Numbered from the stretch's first letter, positions 9,348 through 20,694 are shown. The stretch: 23,631 nt of DNA from Saccoglossus kowalevskii (GCF_000003605.2 NW_003132353.1:165319-188949), one strand, 5' to 3'. Program-made: numbers and translations. The notes: generated from the sequence alone by a model not told the origin.

Positions 9348-10172
9348 TTAAAGGAAAATCATGGCTAACAACGTAATACTCCCAGATAAAAGAGCTCTGC
9401 AAATGAAAGAACATTCATTTTTTATATCATTTTCATTCTCTAGATATTCAACTTTTCATCTATTTATGTAGTCCGCCATCTTGATTCTTCAGCAAAGGAT
9501 TATTGGTAAAGTATGACATCATACAATCTGTTGTCAGAAATTGAGAAAATGATTTCATCTATAACTTCAAAAGTTGAACTACAAATTGGCTGAAAGTTTT
9601 GAACATGGTAGAACATGTAGTGGTGCCAGACTTGCGTCTTAAATAGTTGCATGGAAACAGAACTGAAACTATTTATTTTTATGATTTTCTACCAAATGTT
9701 CAAATTTCCTTATATTGTATACAATTGACCAATGTGACTAGGTTATATGGGGGATATATTGCCTGTTGACCACTAAAAGGGGACAAAAAAGTGTCATTCT
9801 ATATTTTACAACCAAAATATTTTTTTAACGTTTTCGGCAATATCGTCACTTTATGTGTATTTGTAACATTTTAATTTCCATTATTATAATTATATATATG
9901 AGTAATATTCACAACGCACATTTGAACTAATTCGCATCAGTATTTCTCATGTTATAGATGAAATAATTTTCTCAATTTCTGACAACAGATTCTATGACGT
10001 CTTTCTTTACCTTTGCTTGTGAATCAAGATGGCTCACTACATAATACTGATGAAAAGTTGAATATCCAGAGAATGAAAAGTGATATAAAAAAACTGTAAA
10101 TTGCATTCCCCTACATTCGTGGAGCTTTTTATTGAGGGGTCATTATGTTGTTTGGCTTGATGTTTCCTTTAA
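9348..10172. mobile_element. 825-bp inverted-repeat element bounded by TTAA
   Basis: The left arm (9348 to about 9565) and the reverse complement of the right arm (about 9951-10172) align almost end to end. Shared blocks include TTAAAGGAAA at the tips, GATATTCAACTTTTCATC, GCCATCTTGATTC, and AATCTGTTGTCAGAAATTGA followed by GAAAAT and ATTTCATCTATAAC. The boundaries are CTTAAAGG on the left and CCTTTAAG on the right, so TTAA (or TA) duplications flank the arms. About 385 bases of AT-rich spacer separate the arms, and no transposase frame is present. This fits a non-autonomous foldback-type DNA transposon; TTAA suggests a piggyBac-like origin, whereas a TA duplication would suggest Tc1/mariner-like. 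Transcribed, it would form a hairpin of about 220 bp. Confidence 0.8.
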
Positions 10173-10735
10173 GAAGAAAAAAAACTGTTATTTCGTCATT
10201 GAATCTTAAATTTATGCATAAAAGTTCGCAAGAAAACAACATGCAAAAACACGCAAATTTCCAGACTGAAATTGCCAGGATTGCTTAACCTGAATGATTA
10301 ATGTAAGGTTTGTTGCTTAAAAGGTCCGTACACACATTGTATCCTGTATCGCATACAGATATTTTGTTCGTATGTTTGTTCATTGACCTCCAGCAATTCC
10401 CTGTTACAAAATAGGGTTGTACGTTGTTCCGACTGACAAATGCACAGTTTCAATATTTGACACATATTATTGTTTTATGAATATAAGACAACAAATTATA
10501 ACAACAAACAGGTTATAAAAGCCAAACAAATCATATAAAATATAAACAGGTATTATTTAGATTCGTAACAATAACACCAAATACGTAAATAGATGTTTTC
10601 AAAAGCGATAATGTGTAGGTGCATTCGCACACTATTTGATGTGAATCAGTATATATCTATCATAACATTTTGCTATATAATGTCATTTTATGCAATTTAA
10701 AACTTGAATTTGTTCGAATTTCAGATTTGTATCTA
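10173..10735. other. Upstream region of the sulfotransferase gene, with candidate 5'-UTR splice acceptor
   Basis: AT-rich sequence with no coding frame of note. TTCGAATTTCAG at 10713-10724 is a plausible splice acceptor just before the chosen start codon, which would place the whole coding region in one 3' exon behind a 5'-UTR intron. No clear TATA box or initiator was identified. Confidence 0.35.
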
Positions 10736-11860
10736 ATGTATACACGAGGTAGCACATGCAAGAAGTGGCTTATATATTTGATCCGATTACTTTGCTTGTG
10801 TCTACATCTGTGCACGATGAGGCCATTAGCTATCTGTATTGCGCCTGTGATATGTACACTGTCTGTCATGTTGTACCATAGCTATCCCGTTACTGCAATT
10901 AAGGAAGTCCTCCCGACAAACAGTAGTATCAATATTAATACACTAAACTTCAAGAAGAATAGAAAAGGAAAGAGTATAATACTAGTTGCCAGCCATAGAA
11001 CAGGCTCATCATTTACTGGTGAACTACTAAATGCAAACCACGATATATTATACTTGTTTGAACCTCTCAGGTACATAGAAGGAAATGCCAATAAATTCAA
11101 CCAAATGTCAAATATCTTTCACTGTCAATTCACAAAATCATATATAAATACGATTCGAGATCGGCAAGGTGTACTGAGGTTCAGTCAAGGTCTACGTAAT
11201 ATATTTAAACCAAGGAACAAATTCAAAACTCCGTCTCCGATTGATTTATCACGCATGTGTAACACGTACCCTCACATAGCGATGAAGGTCATCCGTTTGG
11301 AGTCCCTACAACAGTTGGAACCGCTAGTATTGGGAGATAAGTTGGATCTGAAGATTTTACACCTTATTCGAGATCCTCGTGGGGTTGCAAGTTCTGAAAT
11401 GAATATTTTAAAAACCATTTCCAATAACAGTGTGATGTGGAAATTAAAGTCACTAGATCCGATTACAAAGAATTATTGCCAGCGAGCTGTAAACATGCTT
11501 GATTTTAGTTATAATCTTCCTGCTTCTCTACAAGGCCGGTATAAACTCATCCGATATGAGGATATTGCTATTGACACTTTTAATTCAACTATAGGTATCT
11601 ACAACTTTCTGGAACTGCCATTACACCAGTCCGTGTCTAACTGGATTGTCGAAAATACAAAAGCCAGCAACTCTAGCGGTTTTATGATCACAAATAAGAA
11701 TTCTACTGCAGCATCCGAATCGTGGCGTACGCGACTTCAATTTGAAGACGTTGAAATCATCCAGAACTTATCACCATGTGATGAACTCATGAATATTATG
11801 GGATATCATAAATTAGAAAGTCTCAGTCAGATGAACAATATGTCTCTGCGGTCATTTTAG
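10736..11860 (+). CDS. Carbohydrate (Gal/GalNAc/GlcNAc 6-O-type) sulfotransferase, single-exon ORF
   Basis: This ORF predicts a Golgi type II membrane enzyme that transfers sulfate from PAPS to a sugar hydroxyl of a glycan. Numbering from the ATG at 10736 (374 aa): the signal-anchor region is about residues 10-48, with two hydrophobic stretches (WLIYLIRLLCLCLHLCT and LAICIAPVICTLSVMLYH). The 5'-PSB loop is ILVASHRTGSSFTGELL near 82-98. FEPLR lies at 108-112. The 3'-PB motif LHLIRDPRGVASS is near 208-220, followed by RYED at 272-275 and SWR near 328-330. Length and motif order fit the CHST1/2/3/5-like family (Sulfotransfer_1). Several NxS/T sites suit a lumenal domain. The frame is open from 10670, but the AG at 10723-10724 suggests a 5'-UTR intron ends there. 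An ATG at 10817 has a better context (A at -3), keeps one anchor and gives 347 aa. The exact substrate and orthologue cannot be named. Confidence 0.88.
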   Translation: MYTRGSTCKKWLIYLIRLLCLCLHLCTMRPLAICIAPVICTLSVMLYHSYPVTAIKEVLPTNSSININTLNFKKNRKGKSIILVASHRTGSSFTGELLNANHDILYLFEPLRYIEGNANKFNQMSNIFHCQFTKSYINTIRDRQGVLRFSQGLRNIFKPRNKFKTPSPIDLSRMCNTYPHIAMKVIRLESLQQLEPLVLGDKLDLKILHLIRDPRGVASSEMNILKTISNNSVMWKLKSLDPITKNYCQRAVNMLDFSYNLPASLQGRYKLIRYEDIAIDTFNSTIGIYNFLELPLHQSVSNWIVENTKASNSSGFMITNKNSTAASESWRTRLQFEDVEIIQNLSPCDELMNIMGYHKLESLSQMNNMSLRSF

Positions 11861-13740
11861 CCATCGTCGAGTTATTAAATAATTTATAAATATTTAATAT
11901 TATAAATAGGAAACTACCGCACCGATAGTTACAAAATTGAAACAAAACACTTTAAGATCATTGTAGCTGTCCGAACCAAATTGATGTGAGATATTACTGA
12001 CATAATGGGAGACTGGTTGAACGAATCAACTTCCTTTTTTCGATACATTAATTGTTGATGGTTAAGTATGTTCAAATTAATATGAATGAGATGCTTGAGA
12101 TACATGGTACAATAGTAACACCGGTAACGTAATGAGTTATGACTGTCCATGAGATATGTGATCTCCTGAACAGATCAAGACAAAACCTCTCTCTATCCAT
12201 CCTCACACCACGCAGTTATTATTAATTGTGTATCTATATTAGATTACTGGGAATTTAATTTGAACAAATTAATGTGATCACATAACACGGAATAAGTGAC
12301 ATATTTTATATGCAAACACATGAAAGTGAAATGATAATATTATAATGGACTAAAACCTGTAATGTGTATTATATGGGGGGGGGGATACACTGCAAAAGAT
12401 GTCAAACCATGCACATTATATAAACCAATATTTTCAAAGTCTTATCAAGATGAAGAGATTCCAAAACGTTAAATTAAAAACAGTGATTAAGTTGGCGAAA
12501 CCATCTTGTCCTCAAGATTGGACTTCTTATATATATATATATAATACTCAAAACAATTTAAGAAACAACTGAGTTTTTACATCACACACGTTTGGACCAT
12601 GTTAAACGATGTCATGTAACCCCAATATTACCACAATGTTTAAATGTTTTCCCGTACACGTATTGACAGTTACAGCGTCGTGTTTAGATAAAGCATTGCT
12701 AATATCTCGTAAAATATTGCCAACTTCAGTCTGCTGACTTCAGTGAATAATAAATTAAAATACTGTTCTGTAATTTAGTGGATGCTGTTCATAACCAGAT
12801 TCTACGTATTGTATTCTAACATATGCACGTAATTCAATCCTGTGTATGAACTCATAATTCATAAATAATAATTATCAAGTAATAAAGACATCTGATCAAT
12901 GTTGCATTGAATCTATGTACTTTGTATGTAATACCATTTATGTAATACTGTCTCATACGTTGGGATTCAGAAATAAAATTACTAGTAGTCACAGGTGGGC
13001 AAGAGAACATGGAGGCTGAATCATTACTTTACGTCAAGCGGTAGTGACGTTAGGTGCATTCACCACACGTACATTCGAAGGAGAAATCGTAACTAAACCT
13101 CTCTATTCACAGTGGCACTCCACTGAAAGTGATGGATTTACCGAGACGCAGCGCATTATCGACGAATCATTAAGGGAAAAGTGCAGGGACTAAGTAGATA
13201 TTGCAAAAGACTGAAAATAGCTTCAGATGTTGGAAAGTGACAATAACACCTTGTTTTGGATGAGTTTGTTGTCATCTGAATTTTACTTATTGCTTTGTCG
13301 AACCATTATTACCTTGATTAGCGTGTAGTTCAGATGGAAAATTCGCGTGAATGCCTTAGCCGATGTGAGCATCTAGGATATACATGATTACACATGTTTT
13401 ATTTCGAATGAAAAATTTGCTGTTTTTCAATATTATATTTTTAAAAAGTAATATTGTAATTGTTTTGATAAACAGTTCGCAATAAATCATTTTTAACCTG
13501 TGTTTTAGGTAGCGAGTGTATTAAATACCACCGTATAGAGAAGTTTTGGGAGTTCATTTGGCATTGGGCATTCCTGTATTTGAACGTGGTATAGGCAAGA
13601 GGTATGGTTATTCTTACCAAGTATGTAAAATGTGACATTTTTCTCCATATTTTTTTCTGCCTTTCTGCTGGTTTATTATCAAGCCATTTGTACCGATATT
13701 CATACCGATAGACCCTAATGTGTATCTGCATTTCAGAATT
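11861..13740. other. 3' flank of the sulfotransferase gene; no further gene recognised
   Basis: AT-rich sequence holding a (G)10 run at 12375-12384 and AATAAA motifs at 12881-12886 and near 12974 that could serve as poly(A) signals for the sulfotransferase. Minus-strand frames at 11929-12150 and 13441-13746 show no domain. A short exon-like stretch near 13009-13190 is discussed under findings. Confidence 0.45.
12528..12543. repeat. (TA)8 microsatellite
   Basis: A pure TA run downstream of the sulfotransferase gene. Confidence 0.9.
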
Positions 13741-14890
13741 AGTCAATTAGGTTGGCAGCCATATTGGATTCTTACTCGATAATTTTCTGATAGTTTAGGC
13801 CATCATATTTGTTATGGCATATTTTACAAATCATGTGTAATAGAAATCAGCAGCTTGACAAAAACGTTTGAAACTCTTTTTCTTCACAACCACCACGCAC
13901 TAATCACTAATGATTGTTGTCTCATGGGCAATCAAATTTAGCAGTGCCGTGATTTTTCCCACAAAGCACGATTGAAAATCCCCTTCTTGAGAATAAACAA
14001 ACACATTGATCTGAAATTTGTTTTTCCGCTTTCATACGGGAAGCACATCTAAGTTTGAAAAATGTGTTATTGTTGATCACATGGTTTGGCTCTATAGTAT
14101 GACCAAGTACGAGACAAATAATATAATTTTGACCAATAACGTGATTTTGTCGCCATCTTGGAGGTTTTGCAAAAACATTTGGAATATTTGTTTCTAATAG
14201 GTGCTACAACTACAAAAAATAACTAATTAGTACACTACTGATGTTAAATTATGCACAAAACAAAGAGATGTGGATGACCTATTCGCTATTCATGTAACCT
14301 CACTAATTATATATAATTCCCTGGGATCTGTTACATATATATTAACTACTAACTTGGTGTTGTGCACATGTGAACATGTACAGATTTGGAAAAAAATATT
14401 ACTGGTCATAAACACCATTAAATATGCACATATCTATTCTTTGCCCGTTTTGTCATCAAGCCTTCTATAAAAAAAAATGCTCCGTGAAGTGTATCAAATC
14501 TCTATACTCATATAATAATACTCATTGATGCATTTGACTTTAACAATTTTGAATAGTCACCTGGTTTGGCAACCATCTTGGATTGAAGTTAAACTGGAAT
14601 TTTGTTTAACCCTACCTATGTCATGAATAACAACATAGTGATCGTGCGGTGTTCATCATCAATGTTTTATACTGATTTCACGGACAATTTAGATTCTTTT
14701 CTGAGATCTTAGGTATTTGCAATATTTTGTTGCAGAGTTTCGCGAATTAAAACTTCAGCGGCCACGTGACATTTTCCTTCCCTTTGTTTTCACTGCAAAA
14801 CAGCAATACATCGCCTATAGATCCACTGTACACATTGAACTGAAATTTGTGTTTTAGTATCTAGGTGTTGTGAGTGCTTAAACTTATCTT
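13741..14890. repeat. Diverged duplicate repeat blocks with 'CCATCTTGGA'-type motifs
   Basis: Three places carry variants of a shared motif: GGCAGCCATATTGGATTC near 13753, GTCGCCATCTTGGAGG near 14150 and GGCAACCATCTTGGATTG near 14569. About 240-270 bases after the first and last of these, near-identical strings occur: CACATTGATCTGAAATTTGT near 14003 and CACATTGAACTGAAATTTGT near 14832. This suggests two or three old copies of one repeat family arranged in the same orientation. No ends or target duplications could be defined and no coding frame is present. Confidence 0.35.
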
Positions 14891-15162
14891 GTGTCTATTG
14901 CTTTAATTTCGGAAGCTTCTTCTGTGATCAATGGAGTGTGCATATCTCATTTCAAAAGATGCATTATAGCAAAAATTCTTTACTGAGAGATGCTGTATAC
15001 ATGGATAAATAAGTTTAAATATAAATCGCATGCGTATGCTTGGACAACCGCAATTTATTTGCTGTTCTAGTTATTGATAGCGATGTGGTTTAAAATGTCG
15101 CCGTTATCGTTGACATTATATTGTTAAAATAAATTATAGTAATTTTTATAGTCAATGTTTGT

Positions 15163-15173
15163 GGGGGGGGGGG
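15163..15173. repeat. (G)11 homopolymer
   Basis: A run of eleven G just upstream of the tandem array. It is prone to length error in sequencing. Confidence 0.85.
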
Positions 15174-15250
15174 CTCTTATGATCTGATTGAATGCACATC
15201 ATAATGAAATACAACATATTTCCAAATTAAAGGCGCTAGCAAAAAAATAT

Positions 15251-16450
15251 AAAATGCTATGCATGTATACTGGATGATAACACACAATAGATACATATGG
15301 TTGTGTTCTCTTGTCAACAATTTTAAAAACAACGTCTGATAGCTTATGGTATTTAAAACAAAAATGCAAATTATACAGTGGTGAATCCCCTCCATGCTTT
15401 ATGACACATTCTACCTGATAACAAAGGAAGAATCATTCACCACAAGCAGATCAAAATTACATCGTAAGTTACGTATATCAAACTTCATTATTCAGATTAA
15501 AATTATTTTAATAGATAGAATAAATATAGTTGATATTTAGTCAAACTCATGTATAATTAGACCGCTGCTCCGGGCATGCAATTATTCTATGGTGTTAGAG
15601 ATTTGAATTTTCGCGTTTTCGTTTTCACATATTCTATACACTATTTTAGAACCGTATACAGCAGGTATGCTATGTAGTGTGACGTACACAGGTAGAGTAA
15701 CGAGGGCCAATATATTCCATATTTACAGACTGGTGACTTTGTTCACACAACAAATTTGCAGGCAGTGGAAATTCACTAAGTCTACGCCAGAAACAGATAA
15801 TATTTTTTTAACTTATACTTGAAATGGAATATATTTTATACATAGTAAGTGGAAATACATTCTGGTACAGGAGACTAGTCCCAGGTATACAAGTAATAGA
15901 AACTCAATATCCCCTACTTACAGAGGATGGAAATACAGTCCATTAAACCCTGTATATAAATTGGGTTTACAGTAGTTTGTATACAAGCGATATAAATACA
16001 GTCTGCTATCCCATAGGAACATGCATTGAAAACAAGGCCACTGTACCCTTTAGGCATAGAGAGGAACCCGGCATCTTACATACAAAATGTTACAATACAA
16101 ACCAACTTGCGTGTATTACGTATACACTTAGTGGGTAAGCATTCTGGTGTTTAGTGTATAAAATAGTGGCTACTCCTGAATGCATTAAATTTATTCCTGT
16201 ACACAGGTAGTAGAAACACGGACCGCCATTTGTTATGACAGGTATTGAAAACAATTGTAAGTAATAAATAGTAATAAATATGCTGAATGCGACTAGGCTC
16301 CAACGCAACCCAAAAAATAATATTTGTTTCATTATGTGTTGATGGATACTGATATAGTCAGGACGACAGACGAGGGTTTTGTGATATTGCAATTACTATT
16401 CTACTCAATACATTACCACTTCAATTGCCTCTTATTTCAATTTTCAATTT
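15251..16450. repeat. Tandem array unit 1 (short form, about 1200 bp)
   Basis: First of four head-to-tail units. It begins near AAAATGCTATGCATGTATACTGGATGATAAC and ends before the matching AAAATGTTATACATACGTAC of the next unit, exactly 1200 bases later. Landmarks shared by all units in the same order include ACCGCTGCTC, GGCATGCAATTATTCTATG, AGTCTACGCCAGAAACAGAT, TTCTGGTACAGGAGACTAGT, CCTGTATATAAATTGGGTT and AGGCTCCAACGCAACCC. This unit lacks the TCAGACAAAATTCTGTC segment after ACCGCTGCTC found in units 2 and 4. Its minus-strand frame, equivalent to the 66-codon frame of the other units, is closed by an early TAA. Confidence 0.9.
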
Positions 16451-17666
16451 AAAATGTTATACATACGTACTGGATGATAATATATGATAGATACATATGG
16501 GTGTGTTCTCTTGTCAACAATTTTAGCAACAACGTCTGATTTCTCCTGGTATTTAAAACAAAAATAAAAATTATACAGTGGTAAATCCCCTCCATGCCCT
16601 TTGACACATTCTACCTGATAACAAAGGAAGAAGTATTCACCACAAGCAGATCACAATTCATCGTAAGATACGTATATAAAACTTCATTATTCAGATTAAT
16701 ATTATTTTACTAGATAGGATGATTATAGTTGATATTTAGTCAAACTCATGTATAATTAAACCGCTGCTCCTCAGACAAAATTCTGTCATGTCCCGGGCAT
16801 GCAATTATTCTATGGTGTTAGAGATTTGAATTTTCGCGTTTTCGTTTTCACATATTCTATACACTATTTTAAAACAGTATACAGCAGGTATTCTGTGTAT
16901 TGTAACTTTAAACAGGTAGAGTAACGAGGACCTACATATTCCATAATTACAGACTGGTGACTTTGTTCACACAACATATTTCCAGGCGGTAGAAGTGCAC
17001 TAAGTCTACGCCAGAAACAGATAATATTTTTACTTATACTTGCAATGGAATATATTTTATACATAGTAAGTGGAAATACATTCTGGTACAGGAGACTAGT
17101 CCCAGTTATACAAGTAATAGAAACAGTCTAATATCCCCTACTTACAGGAAATGGAAATACACTCCATTAAACCCTGTATATAAATTGGGTTTACAGTAGT
17201 TTGTATACAAGCGATAGAAATACAGTCTGCCATCCCATAGAAACATGCATTGAAAACAAGGCCACTGTATCCTTTAGGCATGAAGAGGAACCCGGCATCT
17301 TACATACAGAATGTTAAAATACAAACGTGCATTACGTATACACTTAGTGGGTAAGCATTCTGGTGTTCAGTGTATAAAATAGTGGCTACTCCTGAATGCA
17401 TTAAATTTATACCTGTACACAGGTAGTAGAAACACGGACCGCCATTTTTTATGACAGGTATTTAAAACAATTGTAAGTAATAAATAGTAATAAATATGCT
17501 GAATGCGACTAGGCTCCAACGCAACCCAAAAATATAATATTTGTTTTATTATGTGTTGATGGATACTGATATAGACAGGACGACAGACGAGGGTTTATGA
17601 TATTGCAATTACTATTCTACTCAATACATTACCACTTCAATTGCCACTTATTTCAATTTTCAATTT
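16451..17666. repeat. Tandem array unit 2 (short form, about 1216 bp)
   Basis: Follows unit 1 with no spacer and has the same landmark order. Like unit 1 it is the short form: after GACAGGTATT-AAAACAATTGTA it passes directly to AGTAATAAATAGTAATAAAT. It contains the 16864-17064 minus-strand 66-codon frame, which is not considered a gene. Confidence 0.9.
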
Positions 17667-19131
17667 GAAATGCATACGTACAGGAGGATAACATATAATA
17701 GATAAATATGGGTGTGTTCTCTTGTCAACAATTTTAACAACAACGTCTGATATCTCCTGGTATTTAAAACAAAAATAAAAAAATATACAGTGGTGAATCC
17801 CCTCCATGCCCTACGACACATTCTACATTGATAACAAAGGAAGAATCATTCACCGCAAGCAGATCAAAATTATATCGTAAGTTACGTATATCAAACTTCA
17901 TTATTCAGATTAATATTGTTTTACTAGATAGAATAAATATAGTTGATATTTAGTCAAACTCATGTATAATTAGACCGCTGCTCCTTAGACAAAATTGTGT
18001 CATGTCCCGGGCATGCAATTATTCTATGATGTTAGAGATTTGAATTTTCGCGTTTTCGTATACCCTATACACTATTTTAAAACAGTATACAGCAAGTATG
18101 CTGTTCTGTGTGACTGTACACAGGTAGAGAAACGAAGACCTACATATTCCATATTTACAGACTGGTGACTTTGTTCACACAACATATTTAAAGGCGGTAG
18201 AAGTGCACTAAGTCTACGCCAGAAACAGATAATATTTTTACTTATACTTGAAATGGAATGTATTTTATACACAGTAAGTGGAAATACATTCTAGTACAGG
18301 AGACTGGTCCCAGTTATACAAGTAATACAAAAAGTCTAATATCCTCTACATACAGGGGATGGAAATAGACTCCATTAAACCCTGTATATAAATTGGGTTG
18401 ACAGTAGTTTGTATACAAGCGATAGAAATACAGTCTGCCATCCCATAGGAACATGCATTGAAAACAAGGCCACTGTACCCTTTAGGCATGAAAAGGAACC
18501 CGGCATCTTACATACAGAATGTTGAAATACAAACATGTATTACGGATACACTTAGTGGGTAAGCATTCTGGTGTTCAGTGTATAAAATAGTTACTACTCC
18601 TGAATGCATTAAATGTATACTTGTACACAGGTAGTAGAAACACGGTCCGCCATTTTTTATGACAGGTATTGAAAACAATTGTACCGTTTAAGCATAAAGT
18701 AAAACTGAGTTGTTTTTTTCACAAGATATAGAAATGCAGTCAGATGTTCCCTATATACAGCCAATGACAAAAATCCACAATCTCCTATATACAGATGTTT
18801 AAAACAAAACTCATTTCATACGCAGGTCATTATACATGCATATACATGTGGGAACACAATCCACAGTATTGTTTATACAGGTATTGGAAATGCAGTCCAC
18901 TGTTTCATGTAAACATGTATTGTTAAAAGCCCATGGCTGGATGACACCAAAAGTAATAAATAGGTTGAATGCTACTAGGCTCCAACGCAACCCAAAAAAT
19001 AATATTTGTTTTATTATGTGTTCATGGATACTGATATAGACAGGATGACAGACGACGGTTTGTGATATTGCAATTACTATTCCACTCAATACATTACCAC
19101 TTCAATTGCCTCTTATTTCAATTTTCAATTT
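17667..19131. repeat. Tandem array unit 3 (long form, about 1465 bp)
   Basis: Same order of landmarks as units 1-2, but with about 267 extra bases at roughly 18685-18951 between ...GAAAACAATTGTA and AGTAATAAATAGG. The insert consists of more copies of the internal monomer, for example ATAGAAATGCAGTCAGATGT and TTGGAAATGCAGTCCACTGT. The minus-strand frame 18072-18272 corresponds to that of units 2 and 4. Confidence 0.9.
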
Positions 19132-20590
19132 AAAATGTTATGCATACGTACTGGATGATAACATATGATAGATATATATGGGTGTGTTCTCTTGTCAACA
19201 ATTTTAACTACAACGTCTGATATCGCCTGGTATTTAAACAAAAATACAGTGGTAAATCCCCTCCATGCCCTATGACACATTCTACCTGATAATAAAGGAA
19301 GAAGCATTCACCACAAGCAGATCAAAATTACATCGTAAGTTACGTATATCAAACTTCATTATTCAGATTAATATTATTTTACTAGATAGGATGATTATAG
19401 TTGATATTTAGTCAAAGTCATGTATAATTAGACCGCTGCTCGTCAGACAAAATTCTGTCGTTACCTGGGCATGCAATTATTCTATGGTGTTAGAGATTTG
19501 AATTTTTGCGCTTTCGTTTTCACATATTCTATACACTATTTTAGAACAGTATACAGCAGGTATTCTGTGTTGTGTGACTGTACACAGGTAGAGTATCGAG
19601 GACCAACATATTCCATATTTACAGATTGGTGACTTTGTTCACACAACATATTTCCAGGCAGTAGAAATGCACTACGTCTACGCCAGAAACAGATAATATT
19701 TTCACTTATACTTGAAATAGAATATATTTCATACATAGTAAGTGGAAATACATTCTGGTACAGGAGACTAGTCCCAGCTATACAAGTAATAGAAACAGTC
19801 TAATATCCTCTACGTACAGAGGATGGAAATAGACTCCATTAAACCCTGTATATAAATTGGGTTAACAGTAGTTTGTATACAAGCGATAGAAATACAGTCT
19901 GCCATCCCATAGGAACATACATTGAAAACAAGGCCATTGTACCATTTAGGCATGAAAAGGAACCCGACATCTTACATACAGAATGTTAAAATACAAACGT
20001 GTATTACGTACACACTTAGTGGGTAAGCATTCTGGTGTTCAGTGAATAAAATAGTGACTACTCCTGAATGCATTAAATTTATACTTGTACACAGGTAGTA
20101 GAAACACGGTCCGCCATTTTTTATGACAGGTATTGAAAACAATTGTACCGTTTAAGCATAAAGTAAAACTGAGTTGTTTTTTCACAAGATATAGAAATGC
20201 AGTCAGATGTTCCCTGTATACAGCCAATGACAAACATCCACAATCTCCTATATACAGATGGTAAAAACAAAACCTCTTTCATACGCAGGTCATTATACAT
20301 GCATATACATGTGGAAACACAATCCACAGTATTCTTTATACAGGTATTGGAAATGCAGTTCACTGTTTCAGGTAAACATGTATTGTTAAAAGCCCAAGGG
20401 TGGATGACATCCAAAGTAATAAACAGGTTGAATGCTACTAGGCTCCAACGCATTCCAAAAAATAATATTTGTTTTATTATGTGTTGATGGATACTGATAT
20501 AGACAGGACGACAGACGAGGGTTTTGTGATATTGCAATTACTATTCTACTCAATACATTACCACTTCAATTGCCTCTTATTGCAATTTTC
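19132..20590. repeat. Tandem array unit 4 (long form, about 1459 bp)
   Basis: Last unit, also with the extra segment (about 20149-20416). Its right end (CTCTTATTGCAATTTTC) follows the other units up to ATTTTC and then switches to TTTTTACAG, the splice acceptor of the exon at 20600, instead of starting a fifth unit. The minus-strand frame 19536-19736 is the equivalent of those in units 2 and 3. Confidence 0.9.
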
Positions 20591-20599
20591 TTTTTACAG

Positions 20600-20694
20600 A
20601 AAGATGGCAAGCTATAAATCAATGATGGTAATATACTGTGTGTTTCTCCTGGTTGCAGATATTGAAGGTTTTCTCAAAGTTGGCAAGTTATCAC
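20600..20694 (+). CDS. First coding exon with signal peptide of an unidentified secreted or membrane protein
   Basis: The acceptor TTTCTTTTTACAG ends at 20599. AAAG then precedes ATGG at 20604, with A at -3 and G at +4, an excellent start context. The 30 codons read MASYKSMMVIYCVFLLVADI then EGFLKVGKLS, plus one base, before a GTATGT donor at 20695 (phase 1). The peptide has a short polar n-region with one Lys and a hydrophobic core MMVIYCVFLLVA. Cleavage is likely around DIEG-F, fitting a secretory signal peptide. A phase-1 intron right after a signal peptide is common for extracellular proteins. Without splicing the frame would stop after RMSSL at 20709-20711. The rest of the gene must lie downstream, mostly beyond what I can recognise here. 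Confidence 0.6.

Larger units (their letters stand above)
15640..20400. repeat. Degenerate 40-45 bp monomers inside the array units
   Basis: Within each unit a short motif recurs. It is ACAGGTANTGGAAATGCAGT or ACAAGTAATAGAAACAGTC, followed by a CCACTNTNCC-like block and TATATACAG-like ends. Examples are ACAAGTAATAGAAACAGTCT near 19783, ACAGAGGATGGAAATAGACT near 19816, ACAAGCGATAGAAATACAGT near 19881, CAGGTAGTAGAAACACGGTC near 20093 and ACAGGTATTGGAAATGCAGT near 20340. The long units are therefore higher-order repeats of an old minisatellite-like family. Confidence 0.6.

Noticed and set aside
16864..19736. A 66-codon minus-strand frame recurring at 16864-17064, 18072-18272 and 19536-19736.
   Set aside because: It recurs only because the tandem units are similar. 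The copies differ at many amino-acid-changing sites, unit 1 has an early stop, and there is no start context, signal or domain. It is best read as neutral repeat DNA.
20121..20537. 138-codon minus-strand frame in array unit 4 and its 92-codon relative in unit 3 (18811-19089), plus plus-strand counterparts.
   Set aside because: They lie wholly in the tandem repeat, are not conserved as open frames across units, and are Cys/His-rich from the sub-repeat composition. Opposite-strand frames overlap them.
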